NCBI GenBank assembly: GCA_021737425.1 | Contig: JAIPDZ010000013.1 | Coordinates: 1-32,345 of the forward strand | Length of the DNA: 32,345 bases | Source of the DNA: Deltaproteobacteria bacterium | GTDB lineage: Bacteria > Desulfobacterota > DSM-4660 > Desulfatiglandales > Desulfatiglandaceae | Direction of reading: 5' to 3' | In this document: piece after piece, positions 24,204 to 32,001 of the stretch | Layout of the letters: each line of letters starts with the position of its first letter | How positions within the stretch are numbered: the first letter of the stretch is position 1 | The notes under the pieces: model-generated | Told to the model about the DNA's origin: nothing | What the model saw: only the letters and a program-made list of their open reading frames with translations | Databases searched by the model: none | Made by a program: the position numbers and the translations under genes

Positions 24204-25238
24204 ATGAGGGGATTGAGACTCTTTATATGTGCCGCCGTTTTTCTATGGCCGGGTATGGCCCATGCCGACGAGATCATCATGCACAACGGGGACCATATCC
24301 AGGGCCGGGTGGTATCCTTAGACTCGGGGAAATTGGTATTTGAGACCGACTATGCCGGCGAGATTACGGTGGACTGGAACCAGGTGTCCAACCTGACCAC
24401 CGAAGAACCCCTTGAGATCCGTCTGAAAGACGATCAGGCCCTCAAGGGAAAGGCCGTGACCTCCACTGAGGGGACCCTTACGCTCAAGCCCGAAAGCGGT
24501 CCCCCCGCTCCGCCCATCCAGATGTCCCAAGTGATCCAACTGCATCCGCCCAAGCCCCCGCCAGCATGGGAATGGAGCGGACGGGTCAGTGCGGGGGCCA
24601 GCAAAAACAGCGGCAACACCGAAACCGAAACCTACGATTTGGATGGGGAACTCACTTTGAAAAAATTCCCTCATAAAATCAAGGCCTACGCAGAATACCA
24701 TCGAGAAACAAGCAAAGAAGAGGTGACCCAAGACAAGGGCCTGGCTTCACTGAACTACAATCGTTTTGTAAGTGAAAAATGGTATCTGTTCGGGAATGCC
24801 TTGGGGGCAAGAGACGCACTCAAGGACTTGAATTTTCAGGGAAACATCGGTGGCGGTCTGGGATATCAATTCTGGAACTCCAAACAGAAAAATCTATCCA
24901 TTTCCTTGGGTCCCAATTATGTTTATGAAAGGTATTCCAGAAAGATGAGGGCCTTTGACAATAAGGATTATCGTGAATATCTCGCCGCATTCTGGAACGT
25001 GGACTTTGATATCTGGATTTTTGAAGATATACTTCAGGGCTTCCATCACAATGACGGGACCGTGGATGTGCAAGACGGCGAAAACTGGCAGATACGGACC
25101 CGAACCGGGTTGCGGTTCCCTTTGAAATACGGATTGTTCACGTCCTTTCAATACAATTATGACTTTGTAAATGTCCCTGCCGACGGTAAGGAGCAGTATG
25201 ACGCAGCATATATTTTTAAACTGGGATGGGGGAGGTAG
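24204..25238 (+). CDS. DUF481 (YdiY-like) outer-membrane protein
   Basis: A 344-residue exported protein. The signal peptide covers about residues 1-22 (MRGLRLFICAAVFLWPGMAH), followed by a small beta-rich N-terminal part with repeated GDxIxGxVVSLxxGKLxF-type elements (DEIIMHNGDHIQGRVVSLDS). From about residue 125 the DUF481 beta-barrel begins (WSGRVSAGASKNSGNTETET) and continues in alternating aromatic strands to the C-terminal KLGWGR. DUF481 proteins are outer-membrane proteins, some induced by salt stress; no transport function is established. ATG 24204 has GGAAAGGA at seven bases; the extension upstream crosses the hairpin and is rejected. Followed after 20 bp by the convergent hypE. Confidence 0.85.
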   Translation: MRGLRLFICAAVFLWPGMAHADEIIMHNGDHIQGRVVSLDSGKLVFETDYAGEITVDWNQVSNLTTEEPLEIRLKDDQALKGKAVTSTEGTLTLKPESGPPAPPIQMSQVIQLHPPKPPPAWEWSGRVSAGASKNSGNTETETYDLDGELTLKKFPHKIKAYAEYHRETSKEEVTQDKGLASLNYNRFVSEKWYLFGNALGARDALKDLNFQGNIGGGLGYQFWNSKQKNLSISLGPNYVYERYSRKMRAFDNKDYREYLAAFWNVDFDIWIFEDILQGFHHNDGTVDVQDGENWQIRTRTGLRFPLKYGLFTSFQYNYDFVNVPADGKEQYDAAYIFKLGWGR

Positions 25239-25258
25239 CCGGCCCTGCCTGCTTCAGG

Positions 25259-26269
25259 CTAACAGATCCTGGGCAACTGTTCTCCACTCAGCATGGATAA
25301 AATCCGGGTGCCGCCCACCCGGGTCTTCAACAGGACCTTCCCCGGATTTTCAGCGGTCACCTCACCAATGATGCAGGCGTTTGTTCCGTATTTTTCCCCT
25401 TTCATAATGTTGAGCACCGCATCCGTATCTTCGGGCCGCACAAAGACCAGGCATTTTCCTTCATTGGCCACATAGAGCGGATCTAAGCCCAGGACCTCTG
25501 AAGCGGCCCTGACCGGTTTTGAAACAGGGAGTCTGTCCTCAAACAGGGTGATGCCCACACCTGACCGGCCCGCGGTCTCATTCAGGGCGGTGGCCACGCC
25601 GCCCCGGGTGGGATCCCTCAGCACATGAATGCCTTGTGCATGGTCTGCCAACATGGCAGAGACCAGCCAATTCAGCGGTGCGCTGTCGCTGATGAGCGGG
25701 CTTTTGAATTGAAGCCCTTCTCGCTGCGTCAGGATGGTGATGCCATGATCGCCGATATGGCCGTTAATAAGGACCTGATCGCCCACTTGGGCGTTCCCCA
25801 CGCCCACCTCGACTCCGGGTTCCACCGTGCCGATACCTGCCGTATTAATAAATATCTTGTCCATGTGACCCTTTTCCACCACCTTGGTATCACCAGCCAC
25901 CACCTTTACACCCGCCTCCCGGGCAGCTTGGCCCACCGATGCCACGATAGTCTCAAGGGTTTCCATGGAAAGGCCTTCTTCCAGGATAAGACCCAGGGTG
26001 AGATAGAGCGGTTTTGCGCCCTGCATGGCCAAGTCATTGACCGTGCCGTGTATGGCAAGGCTGCCGATATCCCCCCCTGGAAAGAAGATGGGATCCACCA
26101 CATACGAATCAGTGGTCATGGCCACACCTTGCCCTGAGATGTCCACCAGCGCACTGTCATCGAGGCGGTTTAGATACCGGTTATTGAGACGTTTGAGGAA
26201 TATTTCTCCGATAAGTTCTTGGGAAGCCTCCCCACCGCTCCCGTGATCCAGGCTAATCTCCTTGGGCAT
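25259..26269 (-). CDS. hypE: HypE: hydrogenase maturation carbamoyl dehydratase
   Basis: HypE dehydrates a carbamoyl group on its C-terminal cysteine to a thiocyanate, the source of the CN ligands of [NiFe]-hydrogenase. The 336 residues show the PurM/AIRS fold (DHGSGGEASQELI; VAMTTDSYVVDPIFFPGGDIG; VNDLAMQGAKPLYL; VVAGDTKVVEKG; DPTRGGVATALNE; PLYVANEGKCLVFV) and end with PRIC, the diagnostic terminal Cys336. ATG 26269 gives the family N-terminus; AAGGAG lies 12 bases upstream (long), and the longer frame to 26335 runs through two hairpins. No hypA, B, C, D or F and no hydrogenase gene is nearby. It faces away from selD, an AIRS-family relative. Confidence 0.94.
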   Translation of the reverse strand: MPKEISLDHGSGGEASQELIGEIFLKRLNNRYLNRLDDSALVDISGQGVAMTTDSYVVDPIFFPGGDIGSLAIHGTVNDLAMQGAKPLYLTLGLILEEGLSMETLETIVASVGQAAREAGVKVVAGDTKVVEKGHMDKIFINTAGIGTVEPGVEVGVGNAQVGDQVLINGHIGDHGITILTQREGLQFKSPLISDSAPLNWLVSAMLADHAQGIHVLRDPTRGGVATALNETAGRSGVGITLFEDRLPVSKPVRAASEVLGLDPLYVANEGKCLVFVRPEDTDAVLNIMKGEKYGTNACIIGEVTAENPGKVLLKTRVGGTRILSMLSGEQLPRIC

Positions 26270-26293
26270 TTTGCTGATCCGCTCCTTCCTGGT

Positions 26294-26359
26294 GCAGCGC
26301 TCCCCCTCCCTGCGCTGCCCCGCCCGGGGAGCCATTGGTTCCCAGGCCCCGGCTCCCCG
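26294..26359 (-). promoter_or_regulatory. Two GC-rich hairpins in the hypE leader
   Basis: CGGGGAGCC (26325-26333) pairs perfectly with GGCTCCCCG (26351-26359) around a 17-base loop. GCAGCGC (26294-26300) pairs with GCGCTGC (26312-26318) around 11 bases. Both fall in the transcribed leader of hypE just before the AAGGAG site. They could modulate translation or mRNA stability, or could be an intergenic repeat; no known riboswitch was recognised. Confidence 0.45.
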
Positions 26360-26550
26360 TATGAAATATATCAGGCCTCCATGTCGTGATTTTTCTTGTT
26401 AACAGAAACCCCCTTAAATCGCAACAGGAACGACTATCGGATTTTCTGATATCAAACGGTTTTTCAATCGGAATTTCCAGCTTGCAAAACAGGAAGTTTG
26501 GGCTTAATTTTTTTATTTAAATCATTGTAGCCAAGTATTAAGGAGTCATT

Positions 26551-27600
26551 ATGGACTCATCAGAGGCCCTTCGCCTGACCCAAACGGTCGCCGGATCGGG
26601 ATGAGCGTCAAAATTACCCCCAGGGGACCTGGACCGGGCACTTTGTGGATTGGACTTTCCAACCGATGCAAACGTCATCGTGGGTCTGGACCACGCAGAC
26701 GATGCGGCGGTTTACCAAATAACCGAAGAAATCGCCATGATCCAGACCGTGGATTTTTTCACGCCTATCGTGGATGATCCTTACTGGTTCGGACAGATTG
26801 CCGCAGCCAATGCCTTGAGCGATGTGTATGCCATGGGCGGAGTTCCCAAGACGGCCATGAATCTGGTGGCGTTTCCTTTAAAAGATATGGGCATGGATGT
26901 ACTCCGCCAAATCATTCAGGGCGGGCTGGATAAGATGAGAGAAGCTGAGGTGGTCCTGGTGGGGGGGCACAGCGTGGAGGACAAGGAACTCAAATACGGG
27001 CTCTCCGTTACCGGCTTTGCCCACCCCTCCCGGGTGCTTACCAATCGCAATCTCCATGAAGGGGATCAGATTATCCTCACCAAACCCCTGGGTACGGGGA
27101 TCATCAATACCGCCGTCAAGGGCGGACTGGCGTCTTTAAAAACCATTCGAGATGTCACTGAACTCATGGCGGCCCTCAACCGGAATGCGGCCGAGATCAT
27201 GGCCGAGTTCCCGGTTCACGCCTGCACCGATGTCACCGGCTTCGGGCTGCTGGGGCATATGGCCGAGATGATTGTGGATTCCGGGTTCGGTATGGTCCTT
27301 CGATCAGACAGGATTCCCATAATTTCCGAGGCCCTGGAGTATGCCGGGATGGGCCTGGTCCCTGCCGGGGCCTACAAAAACAGGGAGTTCAGGGAGTGCA
27401 TGGTCACCTTCGAACCCGGGGTGGATCGACTCCTGCAGGATGTTCTTTTTGATCCCCAGACCTCTGGAGGGCTTCTGATCTGTGCGGAGGGGAAGAAGGC
27501 CCGGGACCTGGTTGACCATCTAAGCGATGGAGGGGTTGAATCGGCCCGGATCATCGGAGAGGTGGTCTCCGGTGCAGCCGAGAAAATCGTGGTAAAGTAG
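26551..27600 (+). CDS. selD: SelD: selenide, water dikinase, selenocysteine-containing
   Basis: Makes selenophosphate from selenide and ATP, the selenium donor for selenocysteine synthesis. The 349-residue frame starts at ATG 26551 with AAGGAG eight bases upstream and contains an in-frame TGA at 26602-26604 (codon 18). Around it the sequence reads QTVAGSG-U-ASKLPPGDLDRA, which places Sec18 and Lys21 where E. coli SelD has the essential Cys17 and Lys20. The frame is continuous into LCGLDFPTDANVIVGLDHAD, VQTVDFFTP-like IQTVDFFTPIVDDPYWFGQI, GGHSVEDKELKYGLSVTG, CTDVTGFGLLGHM and FDPQTSGGLL. The usual family length is about 345. A caller treating TGA as stop would begin at TTG 26650 and lose 33 residues including the active site. 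yedF follows 61 bp downstream. Confidence 0.94.
26602..26632 (+). promoter_or_regulatory. UGA selenocysteine codon with SECIS-like hairpin
   Basis: The TGA at 26602-26604 is followed by a short hairpin CCAGG (26620-26624), loop GGA, CCTGG (26628-26632). The loop starts 20 bases after the UGA and carries G at its first two positions, which fits bacterial SECIS elements recognised by SelB. The stem is only five pairs, with the lower part not clearly paired. Confidence 0.65.
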
Positions 27601-27661
27601 GCCTTTATGGGGGTGAAGCATCCCTGGGGGCCGCCACCCATGCCAATGAAGGAGCACATAA

Positions 27662-28261
27662 ATGGGAAATGAGATAGACTGCCGTGGGTTGGCTTGCCCG
27701 GCTCCGGTATTACAGACCAAGTCTTTTATCGAGACTGAACATCCGGAAACCGTCCATGTACGGGTGGACAATAAAGCCGCCAAACAGAATGTCACCCGAT
27801 TTCTGGAATCCCGGCATTTTGAGGTCTCGGTGAAGGAAAATGACGCCGGCTTTGAAGTGATCGGCACTGCAAAAGGGGCGACCGCGCCGGCACAAGAGAT
27901 GGTTCAGTCAAGGGATAAGGAGAAAAAACGGATCATGGTCATGGTGGCCACCGACCGCATAGGTCACGGGGACGATGCTCTGGGCCTTAAATTGATGGGC
28001 AGTTTTGTCAAGACCCTCAGGGAAATGGGAGATGAATTATGGCGCCTAATCTTTGTCAACAACGGGGTTAAGCTCACCATTGAGGGCTCGGATCTCGTAC
28101 CGGTGATTCAGGCCATAGAGAAAGACGGGACCGGGATCCTGGTATGCGGCACCTGTCTCACCCATTTTGGCCTGCTGGATAAAAAACAGGTGGGCGAAAC
28201 CACCAACATGCTGGACATTGTGACCGCCATGCAACTGGCGGATAAGGTCATCAACATCTAA
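27662..28261 (+). CDS. yedF: YedF: sulfurtransferase-like selenium metabolism protein
   Basis: A 199-residue fusion of an N-terminal TusA/SirA domain (DCRGLACPAPVLQTK with the conserved Cys12 of the CPxP motif) and a C-terminal DsrE-like domain (about 95-199; IMVMVATDRIGHGDDALGLK, LIFVNNGVKLT, GILVCGTCLTHFGL). This architecture defines the selenium-metabolism YedF family, which tends to co-occur with selD and selenoprotein synthesis; a role in delivering selenium or sulfur is inferred, not proven. GAAGGAG lies seven bases before ATG 27662. It is 61 bp downstream of selD with no terminator, so a selD-yedF operon is likely. Confidence 0.92.
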   Translation: MGNEIDCRGLACPAPVLQTKSFIETEHPETVHVRVDNKAAKQNVTRFLESRHFEVSVKENDAGFEVIGTAKGATAPAQEMVQSRDKEKKRIMVMVATDRIGHGDDALGLKLMGSFVKTLREMGDELWRLIFVNNGVKLTIEGSDLVPVIQAIEKDGTGILVCGTCLTHFGLLDKKQVGETTNMLDIVTAMQLADKVINI

Positions 28262-28416
28262 CGCCGCCTGGTGCATCAGCAGGTCCCCCCCTGAGAAAGG
28301 CTGTGAAAAACAATTGAATTTAAGGGAACCTTGATGTAATCTTGGTTCAAAAGGGGAGGTGATGGAGCCACCACACCCGGGGCAAAACCGAACCCCACAG
28401 GCCAGGAGGATCATCC

Positions 28417-28821
28417 ATGGACACCCGGAGCTTCGCCCCCCGGCGGCAAAAAAACAGAAAAAGCAAGCCCGAAGACATAAAGGCGGTGGTCGCCCGGGCC
28501 CGGCAGGAACAAAGAAAACTGGAGGAGACCTACCGGGAGAGGTCCCTCAAAATCCATCCCTGGGTATGTGCCCGCTGCGGCCGGGAATTCTCCGCCGGAA
28601 ATCTCCATGAACTCACCGTCCATCACAAGGACCATGATCATACCCATAACCCGCCTGATGGCAGCAACTGGGAAAACCTCTGCATATACTGTCATGAAAA
28701 CGAACACCGCCGTCATCTGGATCACCTGGAAGCCAAGGGCATGGAGGTGGGAGGGGATCAGGACAGCGGGTTTACCCACACTCCCTTCGCCAGCCTAAAG
28801 GACATGATGAAAAAGGAATGA
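28417..28821 (+). CDS. HNH nuclease, YajD-like
   Basis: A 134-residue protein. The N-terminal 45 residues are basic and probably disordered. The HNH domain follows, with two zinc-binding cysteine pairs (CARCGREF and CIYCHENEH) enclosing LTVHHKDHDHTHNPPDGSNW with the catalytic His pair and the Asn of NWENL. The layout matches small YajD-type HNH proteins, whose biological target is unknown. AGGAGGA lies six bases before ATG 28417. The stop overlaps the start of the CDF transporter (ATGA). About 155 bp separate it from yedF, including small GC hairpins (GGTG...CACC and GGGG...CCCC around 28357-28398) of no known class. Confidence 0.87.
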   Translation: MDTRSFAPRRQKNRKSKPEDIKAVVARARQEQRKLEETYRERSLKIHPWVCARCGREFSAGNLHELTVHHKDHDHTHNPPDGSNWENLCIYCHENEHRRHLDHLEAKGMEVGGDQDSGFTHTPFASLKDMMKKE

Positions 28822-29744
28822 CCACGAACAACCACAGGCGCGGTCTACGTTCGGGCCAGAAGGTCACCTGGGTCGGGGTCATGGCCAACACCCTCCTGAT
28901 GGCGTTCAAGTTCTTCGCAGGGGTATTCGGTCACAGTCAGGCCCTTATCGCCGATGCGGTTCATTCCGTATCCGATCTGTTTACGGATATCATCGTCCTA
29001 TTCGGGATTCGAATCGGCCGGAAAGGACCGGATGAGGATCATCCATTCGGCCATGCGCGTCTGGAAACTCTGGCCTCCGCCATCGTCGGCGTGGCCCTGA
29101 TCATTACGGCCTGTTATCTCGGCATCACGGCGGCGTTCAATATTCATCGCCATGCCGAATATATTCCCACCCCCCTGGCGCTGATCGGGGCCGGGGTGTC
29201 CATCGCCGTTAAAGAGGCCCTATATCATTACACGGTCCGGGTCGGCCGACGGATCCACAGCCAGTTGATTGTGGCCAATGCCTGGCATCACCGGACCGAT
29301 TCCCTCTCCTCGGTGGCCGTTTTCCTCGGTGTGGCCGGATCGCTCATTAACCCCGACTGGCATACATTGGACGCCTTTGCCGCCCTGTTGGTCTCCTTTT
29401 TCATCATAAAGGTGGGAATAGACATTCTGTGGGACAGTATCCGCGAATTTACGGACACGGCCCCCCCGCCGGAGATCCTCCAGGAGATTAAAGGCTGCGC
29501 CAGCGGTGTGGCGGGCGTAATGGATATCCATGATGTGCGCGTCCGGTCATCCGGAGGGCTTTATCTCATGGAGGCCCACATTGTGGTGGACGGAAATCAA
29601 ACCGTTTCCCAGGGGCACCGGATTGCCAAGGAGGTGGAGCGATGCCTGCTCGATGACGTGGTGGGGGTGGAGCGGGTGATCGTGCATGTGGACCCCGCAG
29701 ATGATGAGGAGGCTCAAGGAGAGAGGAAGGCCCCCTCCCCTTGA
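28818..29744 (+). CDS. Cation diffusion facilitator, zinc-type
   Basis: A 308-residue inner-membrane metal/proton antiporter. Transmembrane segments run from about residue 18 to 205, followed by a cytoplasmic ferredoxin-like domain. The metal-site motifs are His49-x3-Asp53 in ADAVHSVSDL (TM2) and His157-x3-Asp161 in NAWHHRTDSLSS (TM5). This HD-HD pattern is associated with Zn (and Cd) selectivity, whereas DD-HD suggests broader Zn/Fe use. DEDHPFGHARLETLAS between TM2 and TM3 is the family signature. It is translationally coupled to the HNH gene. No metalloregulator gene is next to it. Confidence 0.9.
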   Translation: MTTNNHRRGLRSGQKVTWVGVMANTLLMAFKFFAGVFGHSQALIADAVHSVSDLFTDIIVLFGIRIGRKGPDEDHPFGHARLETLASAIVGVALIITACYLGITAAFNIHRHAEYIPTPLALIGAGVSIAVKEALYHYTVRVGRRIHSQLIVANAWHHRTDSLSSVAVFLGVAGSLINPDWHTLDAFAALLVSFFIIKVGIDILWDSIREFTDTAPPPEILQEIKGCASGVAGVMDIHDVRVRSSGGLYLMEAHIVVDGNQTVSQGHRIAKEVERCLLDDVVGVERVIVHVDPADDEEAQGERKAPSP

Positions 29745-29758
29745 GCGAGATGTATCCA

Positions 29759-30310
29759 TTAATAGGGATGGAACTCCCTGATACGGAAAGATTTTTCCGC
29801 TTCGGAGGGATATTTTCGATATTCAGTAATCTTGAATTTACCCGCAAACTGGTTCACGAACGGATGGCCGGCTGCAGCCCATCCCACGACCCCTTTGTCA
29901 TAAAGGTATACATTCTTGTAGCCGTATTTATACAGAAAACCCGCCACATATTTTCCCCGGTGGGACGTACGGCACCATACATAGATCTCAGCGGTGGGGT
30001 CCGTGATCTTCTTGGGGATGGTATACATATGGCCGGCATGGATATGGTCGGTCCCCTCGATGTGAAAGGCATAGAATTCCGGATGGGTCCTCACATCAAT
30101 CAGGTAGGCCTCCTTTTTTCCGTCCATCACCGCCTTGTAGACTTCATAGAATTTTTCCACACCGATGATATGGTCCTTTGGAATCTCATCCACAAAAGAT
30201 TGAACCACTTTTTTTTCTTGCGCTTTCAGCGGGTTATCACCCGCACCCACCAGTCCGGCGGAACCCAGTAAAAAGGTCAATGCCACTGCAACCACAGCGA
30301 TTCTCTTCAT
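29759..30310 (-). CDS. Secreted rhodanese-like protein (second)
   Basis: A 183-residue protein with a signal peptide (MKRIAVVAVALTFLLGSAGL, cleavage near residue 23) and a single rhodanese domain: YLIDVRTHPEFYAFHIEGTDHI, then the active-site loop VWCRTSHRGKYVAGF with Cys113 in a six-residue CRTSHR loop typical of catalytic rhodaneses, then YGYKNVYLYDKGVVGWAAAG. It would act in the periplasm on sulfane sulfur, with natural donor and acceptor unknown. TTAGGAGG precedes the ATG. It has its own promoter and converges with the CDF gene at a 14-bp gap. It is not closely similar to the protein at 14992-15612. Confidence 0.88.
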   Translation of the reverse strand: MKRIAVVAVALTFLLGSAGLVGAGDNPLKAQEKKVVQSFVDEIPKDHIIGVEKFYEVYKAVMDGKKEAYLIDVRTHPEFYAFHIEGTDHIHAGHMYTIPKKITDPTAEIYVWCRTSHRGKYVAGFLYKYGYKNVYLYDKGVVGWAAAGHPFVNQFAGKFKITEYRKYPSEAEKSFRIREFHPY

Positions 30311-30408
30311 TTTAAAACCTCCTAACTAAAATTGTTCTAATTTTTATTATTGGACCCTGTCGCTCTTCTCCACCCCCTTCCCGGGACTCAATCCGTATTT
30401 TCCCACGC

Positions 30409-30437
30409 AGTATATGAAATGGAGCGGATATCGTCAA
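30409..30437 (-). promoter_or_regulatory. Sigma-70 promoter of the second rhodanese
   Basis: On the minus strand TTGACG (30432-30437), a 17-bp spacer and TATACT (30409-30414). Five of six consensus bases in the -35, and a good -10, 98 bp upstream of the start codon. Confidence 0.6.
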
Positions 30438-30506
30438 CCCCCTTTTCTTTTTTACCTGAGGGTTCCGGGGCACTTCTGTGGGGCAGAGGCCGCCGGCCCT
30501 TGCGCC

Positions 30507-31838
30507 CTATATGAGCGGTTCCATAATACCCAACCGATGGATCTTCCGGCGCAGGGTGTTCTTGTCGATCCCCAGTTCCCTGGCGGTGGCCACCTTTTTC
30601 CACCGGTTCCGTTCCAGGGCCTGTTGAATGGCCCGTTTTTCGATCTCTTTCAGAGTAAGACCGGTGGGGACCAGCATGGAGCCGTTCTTGGGGATCAATT
30701 GCTCAGGCAGACATTTCAGTCGGATCAATTCACCCTTGCAGAGCACAAATGCGTGTTCAATGGCGTTTTCCAGTTCCCGGACATTACCCGGCCAGTCATA
30801 CAGCATAAGCGCGGCCATTGCTTCCTGGGTCATGCCCACAATCTTTCGGCCGGTCATGTCATTGAAGTGCTGAATAAAGTGATCCACCAGCAAGGGAATA
30901 TCCTCCCTTCGTTCACAAAGGGGTGGCAATACCATCTTGATCACGTTAATCCGAAAATAAAGATCCTCCCTGAACCGGCCTTCCTGCACCAGCTTTTCCA
31001 TATCCCGATGGGTGGCGGCGATGACCCGGGCATTTGTTTTGATCTGTTTTGTGGATCCCAGGGGCTCATAGACCTTTTCCTCCAGAACGCGCAAGAGCCT
31101 TATCTGGACTGCCTGCGAAATATCCCCGATCTCGTCCAGGAAAATGGACCCATCCTGGGCCAGGGAAAACCGGCCGGGCTTGTCCTTCTTGGCATCGGTG
31201 AATGCCCCGGCCTTGTATCCGAACAATTCCGATTCACACAGGTTGTCCGGCAACGCCCCGCAGTTGACCGCCACGAACGGTCCGTCGCGTTGGGTACTGC
31301 TGTTGTGGATGGCCCTGGCAAAGATCTCCTTTCCGGTGCCGCTCTTCCCCTGGATCAAAACCGTACTGTTGCTTTCAGCGATCTGGGGAAGCATTGAAAA
31401 CAGTTTGACCATCTCCCCGTTTTTGCTCACAATATCCTCAAAAGACTGCTGTTTGAGCAAAGCCCGCCTCAGCTTCTTGACAACGGTCAGATCCCTGAAG
31501 GTCTCCACCCCGCCGATGATTTGGCCCGCCTCATTTTTTAACAGCGCGGTATTGACACTGATGGGAATCGATTTTTTGTCCGCGCGGATAATATGAACCG
31601 GCATATTCTCAATGGGGCTTTTCGTCTCCATGGTGTGTCGGAGCACACACCCGGTTTCGCACACATTGGCCCTGTACACCTCAAAGCAGGGCCGCCCCAT
31701 GGCCTCCTGTCTGGAAATGCCGGTAATGACTTCAGCAGCCGCGTTAAACGAGGTGATCTCCCAGTCGAGATTCACCGTAAAAACGCCGTCAGCGATACTG
31801 TCCAATATGATCTGGTAATGCCTGTCCAAGGAATACAT
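30507..31838 (-). CDS. PAS-containing sigma-54 enhancer-binding protein
   Basis: A 443-residue transcription activator. The N-terminal PAS domain (about 5-120; ILDSIADGVFTVNLDWEITS) carries three cysteines, Cys51, Cys60 and Cys64 (C-x8-C-x3-C). The AAA+ sigma-54-interaction domain has Walker A GKSGTGKE (164-171), the sigma-54 contact loop GAFTDA (211-216, a variant of GAFTGA), and Walker B SIFLDEIGD. The Fis-type helix-turn-helix lies at the end (VATARELGIDKNTLRRKIHR). ATG 31838 follows AGGAG at six bases; the frame upstream to 31892 is not needed. It lacks a receiver domain, so PAS ligand or redox sensing is the likely input. It is divergent from a canonical sigma-54 promoter with two dyads between, as in orp-type clusters of Desulfovibrio. 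Confidence 0.93.
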   Translation of the reverse strand: MYSLDRHYQIILDSIADGVFTVNLDWEITSFNAAAEVITGISRQEAMGRPCFEVYRANVCETGCVLRHTMETKSPIENMPVHIIRADKKSIPISVNTALLKNEAGQIIGGVETFRDLTVVKKLRRALLKQQSFEDIVSKNGEMVKLFSMLPQIAESNSTVLIQGKSGTGKEIFARAIHNSSTQRDGPFVAVNCGALPDNLCESELFGYKAGAFTDAKKDKPGRFSLAQDGSIFLDEIGDISQAVQIRLLRVLEEKVYEPLGSTKQIKTNARVIAATHRDMEKLVQEGRFREDLYFRINVIKMVLPPLCERREDIPLLVDHFIQHFNDMTGRKIVGMTQEAMAALMLYDWPGNVRELENAIEHAFVLCKGELIRLKCLPEQLIPKNGSMLVPTGLTLKEIEKRAIQQALERNRWKKVATARELGIDKNTLRRKIHRLGIMEPLI

Positions 31839-31923
31839 TGAGATCTCCTGATGTGCGAAAATAGGTTCCCCATGAAACGCTTGATGATTCATTCAAAAAC
31901 ATAAGCTCGCCCTATGGGAGACA

Positions 31924-31951
31924 TCTATATTAAAGCATGAGGCGGGGTCAA
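31924..31951 (-). promoter_or_regulatory. Sigma-70 promoter of the enhancer-binding protein gene
   Basis: On the minus strand TTGACC (31946-31951), a 16-bp spacer and TATAGA (31924-31929), 86 bp before the start codon. The two dyads lie immediately upstream, so autoregulation is possible. Confidence 0.45.
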
Positions 31952-31968
31952 TCATAAAAAGCCTTTTG

Positions 31969-31983
31969 GGTACAATTTGTTCC
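31969..31983. promoter_or_regulatory. Upstream activator dyad, copy 1
   Basis: GGTACAATTTGTTCC, an imperfect 15-base palindrome with half-sites GGWACAA/TTGTWCC. It is 33 bp centre to centre from copy 2 and about 150 bp upstream of the sigma-54 promoter, a normal distance for an enhancer-binding-protein site. Confidence 0.65.
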
Positions 31984-32001
31984 AATGCGCCCGCTATTAA
32001 G

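Noticed and set aside
26320-26365. tRNA-Sec gene near selD
   Set aside because: The region has hairpins but no acceptor/anticodon/T-arm pattern and no CCA-type end.
26581-26650. A frameshift in the selD N-terminus
   Set aside because: A first hand reading suggested a one-base insertion near the TGA, but recounting codons from 26551 shows the frame is continuous through the TGA to PPGDLDRALCGLDF.
26650-27600. Short selD beginning at TTG 26650
   Set aside because: It lacks the active-site Sec/Lys region and any RBS; the upstream frame from 26551 through the TGA carries both.
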